Source of the DNA: Paraflavitalea devenefica
GTDB lineage: Bacteria > Bacteroidota > Bacteroidia > Chitinophagales > Chitinophagaceae
Reading direction: 5' to 3'
Assembly (NCBI RefSeq): GCF_011759375.1
Contig: NZ_JAARML010000003.1
Span: 434,001-498,000 of the forward strand
Length of the DNA: 64,000 nucleotides
Of the stretch, positions 18,501 through 25,684 are shown one piece after another. Both the position numbers and the translations under genes were made by a program. Positions within the stretch are counted from its first letter, which is position 1. Each line of letters begins with the position of its first letter. The notes beneath the pieces are model-generated. The model was given only the letters and a program-made list of their open reading frames with translations, did not search any database and was not told the DNA's origin.

Positions 18501-19254
18501 GGCTTCCAAAGACCCGGATGGCAGCATTGCAGCCTATGCCTGGTCAAAAGTGAGCGGCCCCACACAATTCACCATTGCCAGCCCGGCAGCAGCCACTACG
18601 GCGCTGACCAATCTCGTGGCAGGTGTGTATGTGTTCCGCTTAAAAGTAACCGATAGTAAAGGCGCTACCCACCAGGATGATGTTACAGTGACGGTTAGCG
18701 ACGTGGCGAATAAGCCGCCGGTAGCCAATGCTGGTTCTGATGTTGTTATCAGCCTGCCGGTCAATGTAACGGTGTTGAACGGATCGGCTTCCCAGGATAC
18801 GGATGGTACGATCATATCTTATACCTGGACAAAAGTAAGCGGCCCTTCACAGTATACCTTGAACACCCCGGATGCCATTTCTCCTGTGCTCTCCAACCTC
18901 GTGGAAGGCGTATATGTTTTCCGCCTGCAGGTAAAAGACAGCAAAGGGTCAACGGCACAGGATGATGTAACGATCACCGTGAAAGCACAGCCGTCAGAAG
19001 GATCAACAGTCCTTACGCTGAAGGCGGGGCCTAATCCATCCTACAGTACTTTTACCCTGCAGATCACCAGCACTAACGGCAGTACTCCCATTGTCATTGG
19101 TGTATACAATAGCCGGGGTAACCTGGTAGAGCGTATCGAAAGGACCGGTACCAGTATCACCTTGAGTGTAGGCTCAAGCTGGCAGCAGGGAACCTACTAT
19201 ATCGTGGTAGAACAGGGAAGTATAAGAAGGCTGGCCACCCTGATGAAGATATAG
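15511..19254 (+). CDS. Large secreted G8/beta-helix/PA14/PKD protein with Tat-like leader and T9SS tail
   Basis: This 1247-residue paralogue of the preceding gene begins MKNTRRRFLQS, a good twin-arginine motif, with a hydrophobic segment ending at VGANKK. Order of parts: G8 (about 52-170), beta-helix (about 240-625), PA14 (637-785), four PKD-like modules of exactly 95 residues (782-1161), and an 80-residue type A sorting domain (AGPNPSYSTFTLQI, VYNSRGNLVERI, GTYYIVV). The PKD modules are absent from the paralogue. A surface-located glycan-binding or glycan-modifying role is likely. A rho-independent terminator follows at 19301. Confidence 0.87.
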   Translation: MKNTRRRFLQSVSLTATGMVLLPPPVGANKKSTRRSSTIACAPQKMFALTGTVSSVQSGKWSDPATWGGKVPAATDTPLIAAGHTVIYDVTQVTVAGININSGGVLSFDPAQSTTLQTTANVVVQGKLEMRPATAAVIQTLRFTGIDETKFIGGGMDVLATDVGLWVMGAGKLDLAGTAKTSWTRVSGAVAAGATTVAVEGAAGWQVGDEISITPTEPPTVGAAFSTGFEERTIKSVSGNSITLSSGASRSHPVVNNQWAAEVMNLTRNVRIEGTSTGKGHIYIRSTQTQSIKYVAIRYMGPRKDRGGSTATELVAGRYGMHFHHSMDGSRGSVIEGNVVRDTGNHSYVPHVSHGIKFIDNVAYNVMETAFWWDPGDPTHDVIYDHNIVAICKYLGGSLNMNAEDAPTFSSSGFGLNTGDGNIARNNVVVAGGEGDHADGGAYNWEAVINEGVWIFTNNMAHNCGCGLRVWQNSTRNHVIDDFIAYHNNWGMFHGAYANSYTYNGGYFYGNGIEVKAASANTNRVRLENITIDGAGIIDYGIQVIHSPLPGDRPVFMRNLTIKGCKVAAILDSAAPEVHSTDLIQCTVTGAISLHKDAAAGETIRVQPKSGQSYQITQSGTSNIAAFAPTIWGTGKGLKGEYFNSASFTNAAMTRIDSNVSFTEWSAGVHYAITGSTYSVRWTGKIMPQYSEAYTFYLGSGGGHRLWIDGKLILDSWVEHYPDSFKSIPITLVAGQLYDIKLEYFNTSGGTGMGLLWTSPSLALEYVPQSQLYSDAVVAPANQVPIANAGADIVLTLPTNSTTLNGSASKDPDGSITAYAWSKLSGPTQFTIASPAAVTTALTNLVAGTYVFRLKVTDNKGATHEDDVTVTVNATANQTPVANAGTDIVLTLPANSTTLNGSASKDPDGSIASYAWSKVSGPTQFTISNPAAATTALTNLAAGAYIFRLKVTDDKGAIHEDDVTVTVNAAANQSPVANAGTDITLTLPVNSTTLNGSASKDPDGSIAAYAWSKVSGPTQFTIASPAAATTALTNLVAGVYVFRLKVTDSKGATHQDDVTVTVSDVANKPPVANAGSDVVISLPVNVTVLNGSASQDTDGTIISYTWTKVSGPSQYTLNTPDAISPVLSNLVEGVYVFRLQVKDSKGSTAQDDVTITVKAQPSEGSTVLTLKAGPNPSYSTFTLQITSTNGSTPIVIGVYNSRGNLVERIERTGTSITLSVGSSWQQGTYYIVVEQGSIRRLATLMKI
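17854..18993 (+). repeat. Four in-frame 285-bp direct repeats (PKD-like modules)
   Basis: Units start at 17854, 18139, 18424 and 18709, each exactly 285 bp (95 codons). The first three are nearly identical in DNA over long runs, such as the segment encoding STTLNGSASKDPDGSI; the fourth is diverged. Near-identity in DNA, not only protein, points to recent duplication or ongoing gene conversion and allows change in repeat number. Confidence 0.9.
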
Positions 19255-19300
19255 GCTGCCGGCCTGAACAGGTTTATTTTAACCTACATGCTTATATACA

Positions 19301-19334
19301 AAGCTCTTCCCGTTCTGACGGGAGGAGCTTTTTT
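19301..19334 (+). terminator. Rho-independent terminator after the G8/PKD gene
   Basis: Arms AAGCTCTTCCC (19301-19311) and GGGAGGAGCTT (19320-19330) pair over 11 positions with one G-U, followed by TTTT. It lies 46 bp after the stop codon at 19254. It also shows that an upstream start at 19288 for the next gene is unlikely, since that start would lie ahead of the terminator. Confidence 0.85.
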
Positions 19335-19368
19335 GATCCGGCTGATAATTTTATTAAATGGATTGCTC

Positions 19369-19809
19369 ATGAAACTGATCCTTTTTTCGCTGCTGACTGG
19401 CATGGGGCTGTCGTTCACCGGATGGCAGGCAGATTTTGAGACTGCTAAAAAGATCGCTAAAGAAAAGGACCGGTTGATACTGTTGAATTTTTCCGGCTCC
19501 GACTGGTGCGGTCCCTGCATCCGGTTACACAAAGAAGTATTCGACAGCGATGCGTTCACAACAATGTCCGACAGTTCGCTGGTGCTGTACGAGGCGGATT
19601 TCCCCCGTAATAAAAAGAACCAGTTGCCCGAAGATCTGCAAAAGCGCAATGATGCCCTGGCCGATCAATATAACCCACAAGGTAAATTCCCTTTTACCCT
19701 GTTACTGACTGCGGAGGGGAAAGTGGTAAGAACATGGGACGGCTACCAGGGCAACAGCACCCTGTTTATCGAACAGATAAAATCCGTATACGATGCTCAT
19801 CATCACTGA
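19369..19809 (+). CDS. Exported thioredoxin-fold protein of an ApbE/DUF4266/DUF3570 module
   Basis: From ATG 19369 the product has 146 residues with a short hydrophobic leader (MKLILFSLLTGMGLSF), placing it in the periplasm. The redox motif is C47-G48-P49-C50 in SGSDWCGPC, and a cis-Pro-like segment FPFTLLL follows. The longer frame from 19288 starts inside a terminator hairpin and was rejected. Its end overlaps ApbE by 17 bp. The family reduces or exchanges disulfides; in this module the obvious candidate substrate is the Cys-Gly-Cys end of the DUF4266 lipoprotein, but that is inference. Confidence 0.85.
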   Translation: MKLILFSLLTGMGLSFTGWQADFETAKKIAKEKDRLILLNFSGSDWCGPCIRLHKEVFDSDAFTTMSDSSLVLYEADFPRNKKNQLPEDLQKRNDALADQYNPQGKFPFTLLLTAEGKVVRTWDGYQGNSTLFIEQIKSVYDAHHH

Positions 19810-20740
19810 TACGCCCCTGGTTGAGTACAGGCAGTCAGAAAGGCTGATGGGCAATACCTTCGAAATAACCGTGGTAGCACGGGAGGAGGCCTGGGCGCGT
19901 GAAAAGATAGCGCTGGCCATTGCGGAGATCAGGCGGATCGAAAAGCTCCTGACAACCTTTGATGAGCACAGCCAGACCAACAGGATAAACCGGTACGCAG
20001 GCATCCGTCCGGTGCAGGTAGACCGGGAAGTGTTTGAACTGATCCGGCGTTCCCTCAAAATATCAGCGGTTACAGAGGGTGCCTTTGATATCACCTACGG
20101 TTCAGTAGACAAATGCCTGTGGAATTTTGACCGGAACATGAAGCAATTGCCCGATCCGCAAACCGCCAGAGCGGCGGTAAAGCTGATCAATTACCGCCAT
20201 GTATTGCTGAACGAAGTCGAAGGAAGTGTGATGCTGAAAGAAAAAGGCATGCGCATCGGCTTTGGCGGCATTGGTAAAGGCTATGCGGCCGACAGGGCCA
20301 AAGCATTACTGGTGAAAGAAGGTGTGCAAAGCGGCATTGTCAATGCTTCCGGAGATCTCATCACCTGGGGCACGCAGGCCGATGGCAAGCCCTGGACCAT
20401 TGGTATTGCCCATCCGGATGATGCACGGGCTGCCTTTTCCTGGCTCAATATTGCTGACCTGGCCATTGCTACCTCCGGCAATTATGAGAAGTACGTAATG
20501 ATCGATGGCAAAAAATATTCGCATACCATCCATCCAAAAACAGGGATGCCGGTATCGGGTATCAAAAGCGTCACCATCATCAGCCCTTATGCGGAGATCG
20601 CCGATGCCATGGCCACTCCGGTGATGGTAATGGGTGTGCAGGCAGGCCTTCACCTCCTTAACCAGATCGATCACTTGGGCTGTATCATTGTAGACGATCA
20701 TAATAAGATCTATTCTTCAAAAAACATCCATTTGTCATGA
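19793..20740 (+). CDS. apbE: FAD:protein FMN transferase (ApbE family)
   Basis: The 315-residue protein shows the ApbE pattern: RLMGNTFEI near the N-terminus, FGGIGKGYAAD, NASGDLITWG, ATSGNYEKY, HTIHPKTGMP and the metal-binding ADAMAT. The family moves FMN from FAD to a Thr or Ser of an exported redox protein. Unusually there is no signal peptide or lipobox, and a stop codon just upstream (19778-19780) rules out a longer start, so the enzyme appears cytoplasmic. It overlaps the thioredoxin gene by 17 bp and the DUF4266 gene by 4 bp (ATGA), so the three are translationally coupled. Confidence 0.93.
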   Translation: MLIITDTPLVEYRQSERLMGNTFEITVVAREEAWAREKIALAIAEIRRIEKLLTTFDEHSQTNRINRYAGIRPVQVDREVFELIRRSLKISAVTEGAFDITYGSVDKCLWNFDRNMKQLPDPQTARAAVKLINYRHVLLNEVEGSVMLKEKGMRIGFGGIGKGYAADRAKALLVKEGVQSGIVNASGDLITWGTQADGKPWTIGIAHPDDARAAFSWLNIADLAIATSGNYEKYVMIDGKKYSHTIHPKTGMPVSGIKSVTIISPYAEIADAMATPVMVMGVQAGLHLLNQIDHLGCIIVDDHNKIYSSKNIHLS

Positions 20741-20958
20741 GCAACACAAAAAGTATAATGACACTGGCAGCAGTACTGGTGATAGGAGCTGTCTCCTGTA
20801 CTACAGTAAAAGAGTACCAGAAAAATAAACTCAATGATGCAGAAATGATCCTGAGTAACCGGAAGGTGGAGAAAACAGAGCTCAATTTCCAATCGTACCG
20901 GGAAGGCGCTTCCGGTGCCAATGCCGGTAAAAGTGGCGGCGGTTGCGGTTGTAACTGA
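20737..20958 (+). CDS. Small DUF4266-type lipoprotein with GGGCGCN end
   Basis: Only 73 residues: a signal peptide with a lipobox-like end (VIGAVSC, Cys21), a charged helix (TTVKEYQKNKLNDAEMI), and a glycine-rich tail ending KSGGGCGCN. Just before the tail lies EGASGAN (about 57-63), which resembles the ApbE acceptor motif [DN]xx[ST]GA[ST] except that Asn stands where the modified Thr/Ser normally sits. It overlaps apbE by 4 bp. After lipidation it should sit on a membrane facing the periplasm. The role is unknown; a redox or metal-carrying role is suggested by the two tail cysteines and the neighbours. Confidence 0.8.
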   Translation: MSNTKSIMTLAAVLVIGAVSCTTVKEYQKNKLNDAEMILSNRKVEKTELNFQSYREGASGANAGKSGGGCGCN

Positions 20959-20987
20959 AGTAACATTTTATTGATTAAAGGTATTGT

Positions 20988-22181
20988 ATGAAACAGGTGT
21001 TTTTAACTGCCCTGGGGATACTCGCCCTGCTGAAGTCGTACACGCAACAGGCGCCCGATACAACGGGGTATGAGAACAGGAAGCTGAAGATAGAAGAAGT
21101 AAACCTGGTGTCAAGCTATTATGGGCAAACAGGCGATCATGGGGCTGTTACCGGCGGCCTGGGTGCACAAAAGCTAACCGATATAGCCAACGTATTTGAC
21201 ATCCGGCTCGCTAAATACGATCGCAAATTGCGCAAGCATACTTTCGGCCTGGAAGTGGGCATCGATCATTTCTCCTCTGCTTCCTACGATAAAATAGACC
21301 TGAAAGCTAATTCATCCGCTTCCTGGTCCGACACCAGGATTTATCCTTCTTTGACATGGACAGTGGAGAACGAAAAGAAAGGGCGTAGCTTCGGCATCGG
21401 TCTTTCGTCTTCGGCTGAGTTCGATTACCACTCTTTTGGCGCCAATATCAGTTTTACACAAAAGACCAGGGACAGGAATGGGGAGTTCAGCGTCCGCCTG
21501 CAAGGATACTTTGATCAGGTAAAACTGCTAACACCAATAGAATTAAGGTCTGGTGCAGGCGGGGGAGGCGGCGATGGTTATGATACCGATAACCGGACCA
21601 CTGTGGCGGGTTCACTCTCCTGGTCGCAGGTGATCAATAAAAACCTGCAGGTAATGGTACTGGCCGATCTGGTGCACCAACAGGGCTTCCTGAGCCTTCC
21701 TTTTTATCGTGTATACTTTAATGATGGAACTGTACACCAGGAGAAACTGCCTGGCAGCCGGTTTAAAATCCCGCTGGGTTTCAGGGCCAATTATTTTTTA
21801 GGCGACAAGGTTATTATCAGGACCTACTATCGTTTTTATCATGACGATTGGGGCATTACCGCTCATACAGCCAACCTGGAAGTGCCGGTAAAGATCACGC
21901 CTTTTGTGTCCATCAGTCCTTTTTACCGGTTCTACACCCAAACAGCCGCTACCTGGTTTGCGCCTTACCAGGAGCATACTTCCACGGATAAATATTTTAC
22001 CAGCAACTACGACCTGTCGGAGTTCAATAGTAACTTCCTGGGAGCCGGTATCCGGCTGGCGCCGCCCAAAGGTATACTCGGTATGCAGCATTTCAATATG
22101 ATCGAGTTGCGGTACGGACGTTACACCAGGAGTAACAATATGAATGCCAACAGCCTGTCGCTTAATATCAGGTTTAAGTAA
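20988..22181 (+). CDS. DUF3570 outer-membrane beta-barrel protein
   Basis: The 397-residue product has a signal peptide (MKQVFLTALGILALLKSY), then alternating beta-strand sequence typical of a barrel with aromatic girdles and a terminal strand SLSLNIRFK. Segments such as VAGSLSWSQVINKNL and the glycine-rich GAGGGGGDGYDTDNRT loop match the DUF3570 family, which I know to travel with DUF4266 and ApbE genes. It starts 29 bp after the DUF4266 gene and is followed by a terminator, so the four genes form one operon. It may carry or house the modified small lipoprotein; this is inference. Confidence 0.83.
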   Translation: MKQVFLTALGILALLKSYTQQAPDTTGYENRKLKIEEVNLVSSYYGQTGDHGAVTGGLGAQKLTDIANVFDIRLAKYDRKLRKHTFGLEVGIDHFSSASYDKIDLKANSSASWSDTRIYPSLTWTVENEKKGRSFGIGLSSSAEFDYHSFGANISFTQKTRDRNGEFSVRLQGYFDQVKLLTPIELRSGAGGGGGDGYDTDNRTTVAGSLSWSQVINKNLQVMVLADLVHQQGFLSLPFYRVYFNDGTVHQEKLPGSRFKIPLGFRANYFLGDKVIIRTYYRFYHDDWGITAHTANLEVPVKITPFVSISPFYRFYTQTAATWFAPYQEHTSTDKYFTSNYDLSEFNSNFLGAGIRLAPPKGILGMQHFNMIELRYGRYTRSNNMNANSLSLNIRFK

Positions 22182-22198
22182 ACACCAGCGTAAAGGTG

Positions 22199-22223
22199 CT
22201 CCCGGATAGGCAACGGGAGTTTA
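22199..22223 (+). terminator. Terminator after the DUF3570 operon
   Basis: CTCCCG (22199-22204) and CGGGAG (22214-22219) form a 6-bp GC-rich stem with a 9-nt loop, followed by TTTAATT. It lies 17 bp after the stop codon. The rest of the gap to 22408 is AT-rich and holds no clear further structure. Confidence 0.65.
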
Positions 22224-22407
22224 ATTATCCTTGAAAAAATTAACATCTTTTAACAGGTCAGGAGGGATAATACGAATTTATCCCCTTTTTTGTGTTTGAA
22301 TGTCCCCCTAGGCTATTAACTTCACGCTGTTAATTTGGGCTATTAATTGTAAAATAGACACTTTTTCGATAATCCAGAAACTAGCACATCTTATTGCTGC
22401 ACACTGT

Positions 22408-24537
22408 ATGAAGAATATTGTATTGGCATTACTACTGACCGGATCATTACAGGTATCAAAGGCCCAGGAAAAAATGACAGCCTACCTGTTCACCTACTTT
22501 ACAGGCAACGCAAAACAGGAAGAAGCCATCCGCTTTGCCCTCAGTACCGACGGTTACGCTTTCAGAGCGCTCAACAACAACAAGCCGGTCATTCCTTCTG
22601 CGGACATCAGTTCTACCGGTGGCATCCGCGATCCGCATATACTCCGGGGAGCCGATGGAAAATCCTTTTACATGGTGGCTACCGACATGGTATCGGCCAA
22701 TGGATGGAATTCCAACAGGGCGATGGTATTAATGCGGTCAACCGACCTCGTCAACTGGAAGTCGGCAGTGGTCAACATGCAGCAACGGTTTCCCGGCAAT
22801 GAAGAACTGCTGCGGGTATGGGCTCCGCAAACCATCTATGATGCCAAAGCAGGCAAATACATGATCTATTGGTCTATGAAACATGGTAATGACCCCGATA
22901 AGATCTACTATGCCTATGCCAATGCCAACTTTACCGATCTGGAGACCGCCCCGCAACAACTCTTCTTCAGCCCCACCAACGATGCCTGTATTGATGGCGA
23001 TATCATACAGAAAGACGGTAAATGCTACCTCTTCTTTAAAACAGAGGACAGAAGCCCGGGTATCAAAGTGGCAGTATCAGATAAACTCACCGGCGGTTAC
23101 GTACCGCAGGAGAAATACATACAGCAAACCACCGATCCGGTGGAAGGGGCCGGCGTGTTCAAGCTCAACAACAGCAAGGATTACATCCTCATGTATGATG
23201 TATATACCAAGGGCAGGTACCAGTTTACCCGCACCAGCGACTTCAAACATTTTAAGGTAATGGACTCCCTGGTGTCTATGAACTTTCATCCCCGTCATGG
23301 AACAGTAATCGCCATTACGCAGGCAGAAGCAGAAAGGCTCATGAGCAAATGGGGACGTCCGGAAGACATACTCTCTTCCGTAAAGGCGCCTGCCATCAAA
23401 AAATACAACCTGCAAATAGACACCCTTAAAAAGCAACTTTACCTGCCGGTAAAACCAGGTACCAACCTGCGGGCATTCAATCCCGGCTTTTCAACTATCC
23501 CCGGCGTCACCATAAAACCCAATACGCCGCAGGATTTTACAAAAGGACTTGTTCCGTACACGGTGCAGATCAAAGGACAGCAACCACAGGTGTGGCGTGT
23601 AGAAGCAGCACAGGCAGGCAATCCTGTATTGGACGGTTACTATGCCGATCCCGATATGCTGTACTCCAACGAAACCGGGAAATACTACATCTACCCAACC
23701 AGTGATGGGTTCCATAATTGGGGAGGCACCTACTTTAAAACATTCTCTTCAAAAGACCTTGTCAACTGGAAAGACGAAGGCGTCATACTCGACCTGGTGA
23801 AAGACGTGAGTTGGGCCAAAAGAAATGCCTGGGCGCCCTGTATCATCGAAAAGAAGACGGGCAACGGCTACAAATATTATTTCTATTTTACGGGGGCACA
23901 AAAGATCGGTGTGGCGGTAAGTGATCATCCGGCCGGACCATTCCGTGCAACGGATAAGCCACTGGTGGATAAACACCCGGAAGGAGTGAAACACGGACAG
24001 GAAATAGATCCCGAAGTATTTACTGATCCGCAAACACAGAAAAATTACCTCTACTGGGGCAATGGCTACATGGCCTGTGCAGAGTTGGAAGATGACATGA
24101 TCTCCCTGAAGCCCGGCACTACCAAAGTCATTACACCCGATAACACCTTCCGCGAAGGCACCACCGTTTTCTTCCGCAATGGCAAATACTACTTCCTGTG
24201 GTCCGAAGATGATACCCGCAGCGTTAACTACCGCGTGCGGTATGGTACGGCTGATAAGCCCGATGGGTCAATCACCGTTCCGGCCAATAACCTCGTTATT
24301 GCAAAAGATACCACAACAGGCATCTATGCTACCGGGCACAATACGGTATTGCAGATCCCCGGCAAAGATGAATGGTACATTGTATACCACCGGTTCAATT
24401 TCCCTAAAGGAATAACCATGGGAGATGCAGGAGGTTTTCACCGGGAAGTATGCATAGACAAACTGGAATTTGATGCACAGGGTAATATCCTGCAAACAAT
24501 TCCTACCCATAAAGGCATTAAGCCGGTTACGAAGTAA
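22408..24537 (+). CDS. Exported double-domain glycoside hydrolase family 43 protein
   Basis: The 709-residue product has a signal peptide ending about residue 20 (SKAQ) and two five-bladed propeller domains of the GH43 kind in one chain. Domain 1 (about 24-320) has the general base D75 in GGIRDPHIL and a likely general acid E246 in PVEGAGVF. Domain 2 (about 405-700) has D414 in YYADPDML and E583 in FREGTTVF. The family removes arabinose or xylose units from plant polysaccharides. No SusC/SusD pair is nearby, so the substrate is unclear. Both domains appear catalytically complete. Confidence 0.88.
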   Translation: MKNIVLALLLTGSLQVSKAQEKMTAYLFTYFTGNAKQEEAIRFALSTDGYAFRALNNNKPVIPSADISSTGGIRDPHILRGADGKSFYMVATDMVSANGWNSNRAMVLMRSTDLVNWKSAVVNMQQRFPGNEELLRVWAPQTIYDAKAGKYMIYWSMKHGNDPDKIYYAYANANFTDLETAPQQLFFSPTNDACIDGDIIQKDGKCYLFFKTEDRSPGIKVAVSDKLTGGYVPQEKYIQQTTDPVEGAGVFKLNNSKDYILMYDVYTKGRYQFTRTSDFKHFKVMDSLVSMNFHPRHGTVIAITQAEAERLMSKWGRPEDILSSVKAPAIKKYNLQIDTLKKQLYLPVKPGTNLRAFNPGFSTIPGVTIKPNTPQDFTKGLVPYTVQIKGQQPQVWRVEAAQAGNPVLDGYYADPDMLYSNETGKYYIYPTSDGFHNWGGTYFKTFSSKDLVNWKDEGVILDLVKDVSWAKRNAWAPCIIEKKTGNGYKYYFYFTGAQKIGVAVSDHPAGPFRATDKPLVDKHPEGVKHGQEIDPEVFTDPQTQKNYLYWGNGYMACAELEDDMISLKPGTTKVITPDNTFREGTTVFFRNGKYYFLWSEDDTRSVNYRVRYGTADKPDGSITVPANNLVIAKDTTTGIYATGHNTVLQIPGKDEWYIVYHRFNFPKGITMGDAGGFHREVCIDKLEFDAQGNILQTIPTHKGIKPVTK

Positions 24538-24550
24538 CCGGCCCGGGCAT

Positions 24551-24574
24551 CCTCGTTGCCTTCTTCCTCAATGC
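24551..24574. repeat. Short 8-bp-period array between convergent genes
   Basis: CCTCGTTG, CCTTCTTC and CTCAATGC follow one another at 24551-24574, running into the last codons of the alpha/beta hydrolase on the other strand. A related array with the same CCTCGTTG unit ends another gene at 32034-32065. Confidence 0.45.
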
Positions 24575-25464
24575 ATCGTCATCGGCGGCACATTATCAAT
24601 GAAAGGTTGTATAATGGCCCACAGCTTTTGCGTTTCCATCATCAGGGTTACGTGGGAGGTAGCGGGCACAATAGCGAGGCGGGAACGCGGGAAACCATTC
24701 ATATCGGCAAATACGCTTCCGCCAAATAGCTTATACGATTGGATCACATGTTCCTTATCTACCCCATCATTGTCGCCATTGATCAGCAGTACCGGCGATT
24801 GAATGGCTTTGATCTTGTCATCTCCCAGGTCAAAATCTTCCTTGTCGAAAGCGATAAACTTAGCAAGGAACTTTCGCCAGTCGCCCGGACGGGGAGCTAC
24901 CTTTTCATACTCGGTTTTCAAAGGCGTACCGTCTAAAAATTCAGGGGTCATCATCTTTAACACATTCAGCACTTCAGGCTGCCATCCTTTGTATTTATAA
25001 ACAGAGGAAACAATGATCAGCTTACTCACCAGGCCAGGGTTATCAATGGCCAGTTGATAAGCGATTGTACCGCCCAGGCTATAGCCCAGTACATCAGCGC
25101 TGTCAATCTTCAAATGCTTTAATACACCTGCCACATCGCTGGCCATTGCTTTATAGGAAGGCGTCCGGTCAATATCGGCCGTATGGCCATGTCCCTGTAT
25201 TTCCAGCGCGATCACTTTATGTGATTTAGCGAGTTCCGGGATAAGCTGGCTCCAGTTCAATCCGATCGTCATATAACTGCCATGCAGCAATACAATGGGT
25301 TTCCCCTGGCCATACACTTCATAATACATTTTCAAACCATTCACCGGCGCATAGCCCGATGAAGTAGGTTTCATTACCTGTTGAGCATGGACGGTGCCAA
25401 TGGATAACATACACAGGCATGCCATGAATGCAATTGCCTGTAAACGGGTGTTGATTGTTTTCAT
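24568..25464 (-). CDS. Exported alpha/beta hydrolase
   Basis: The 298-residue protein has a signal peptide ending VHAQ (about 28). The alpha/beta core shows the oxyanion segment IVLLHGSYM, the nucleophile elbow GYSLGG with S129, the acid in LLINGDNDGVD and the catalytic His in VPATSHVTLM. It should be a periplasmic esterase or related hydrolase. It stands alone on the minus strand, converging with the GH43 gene; the upstream gap to the S9 peptidase is a divergent promoter region. The last codons merge with an 8-bp-period repeat. Confidence 0.88.
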   Translation of the reverse strand: MKTINTRLQAIAFMACLCMLSIGTVHAQQVMKPTSSGYAPVNGLKMYYEVYGQGKPIVLLHGSYMTIGLNWSQLIPELAKSHKVIALEIQGHGHTADIDRTPSYKAMASDVAGVLKHLKIDSADVLGYSLGGTIAYQLAIDNPGLVSKLIIVSSVYKYKGWQPEVLNVLKMMTPEFLDGTPLKTEYEKVAPRPGDWRKFLAKFIAFDKEDFDLGDDKIKAIQSPVLLINGDNDGVDKEHVIQSYKLFGGSVFADMNGFPRSRLAIVPATSHVTLMMETQKLWAIIQPFIDNVPPMTMH

Positions 25465-25657
25465 TGCTTTATTTGTTTTTCATGTTTATAATGGGTGAAT
25501 ATTAACAATACAAACATAGATCACACAAGGCTCATCAATAATGTGCAGAAGCGACCAATAAGGGGGATTTTTGCGACCCGGGCGGGTTATTATCAGCTAA
25601 GAACCGGATATGATCTGTTAAACATTAATACCTGTTTACCGGCGCATTAGTAATAAT

Positions 25658-25671
25658 TTTATCGCGATAAA
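25658..25671. promoter_or_regulatory. 14-bp perfect palindrome before the S9 peptidase
   Basis: TTTATCGCGATAAA is self-complementary and ends 13 bp before the peptidase start codon. Its place suggests an operator or a small hairpin near the ribosome-binding region. No regulator gene is adjacent. Confidence 0.4.
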
Positions 25672-25684
25672 GAAGTTGCTCACT

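Noticed and set aside
17854..18993. Mobile element or CRISPR-like repeat
   Set aside because: The 285-bp units are in frame and encode PKD-like modules of a secreted protein.
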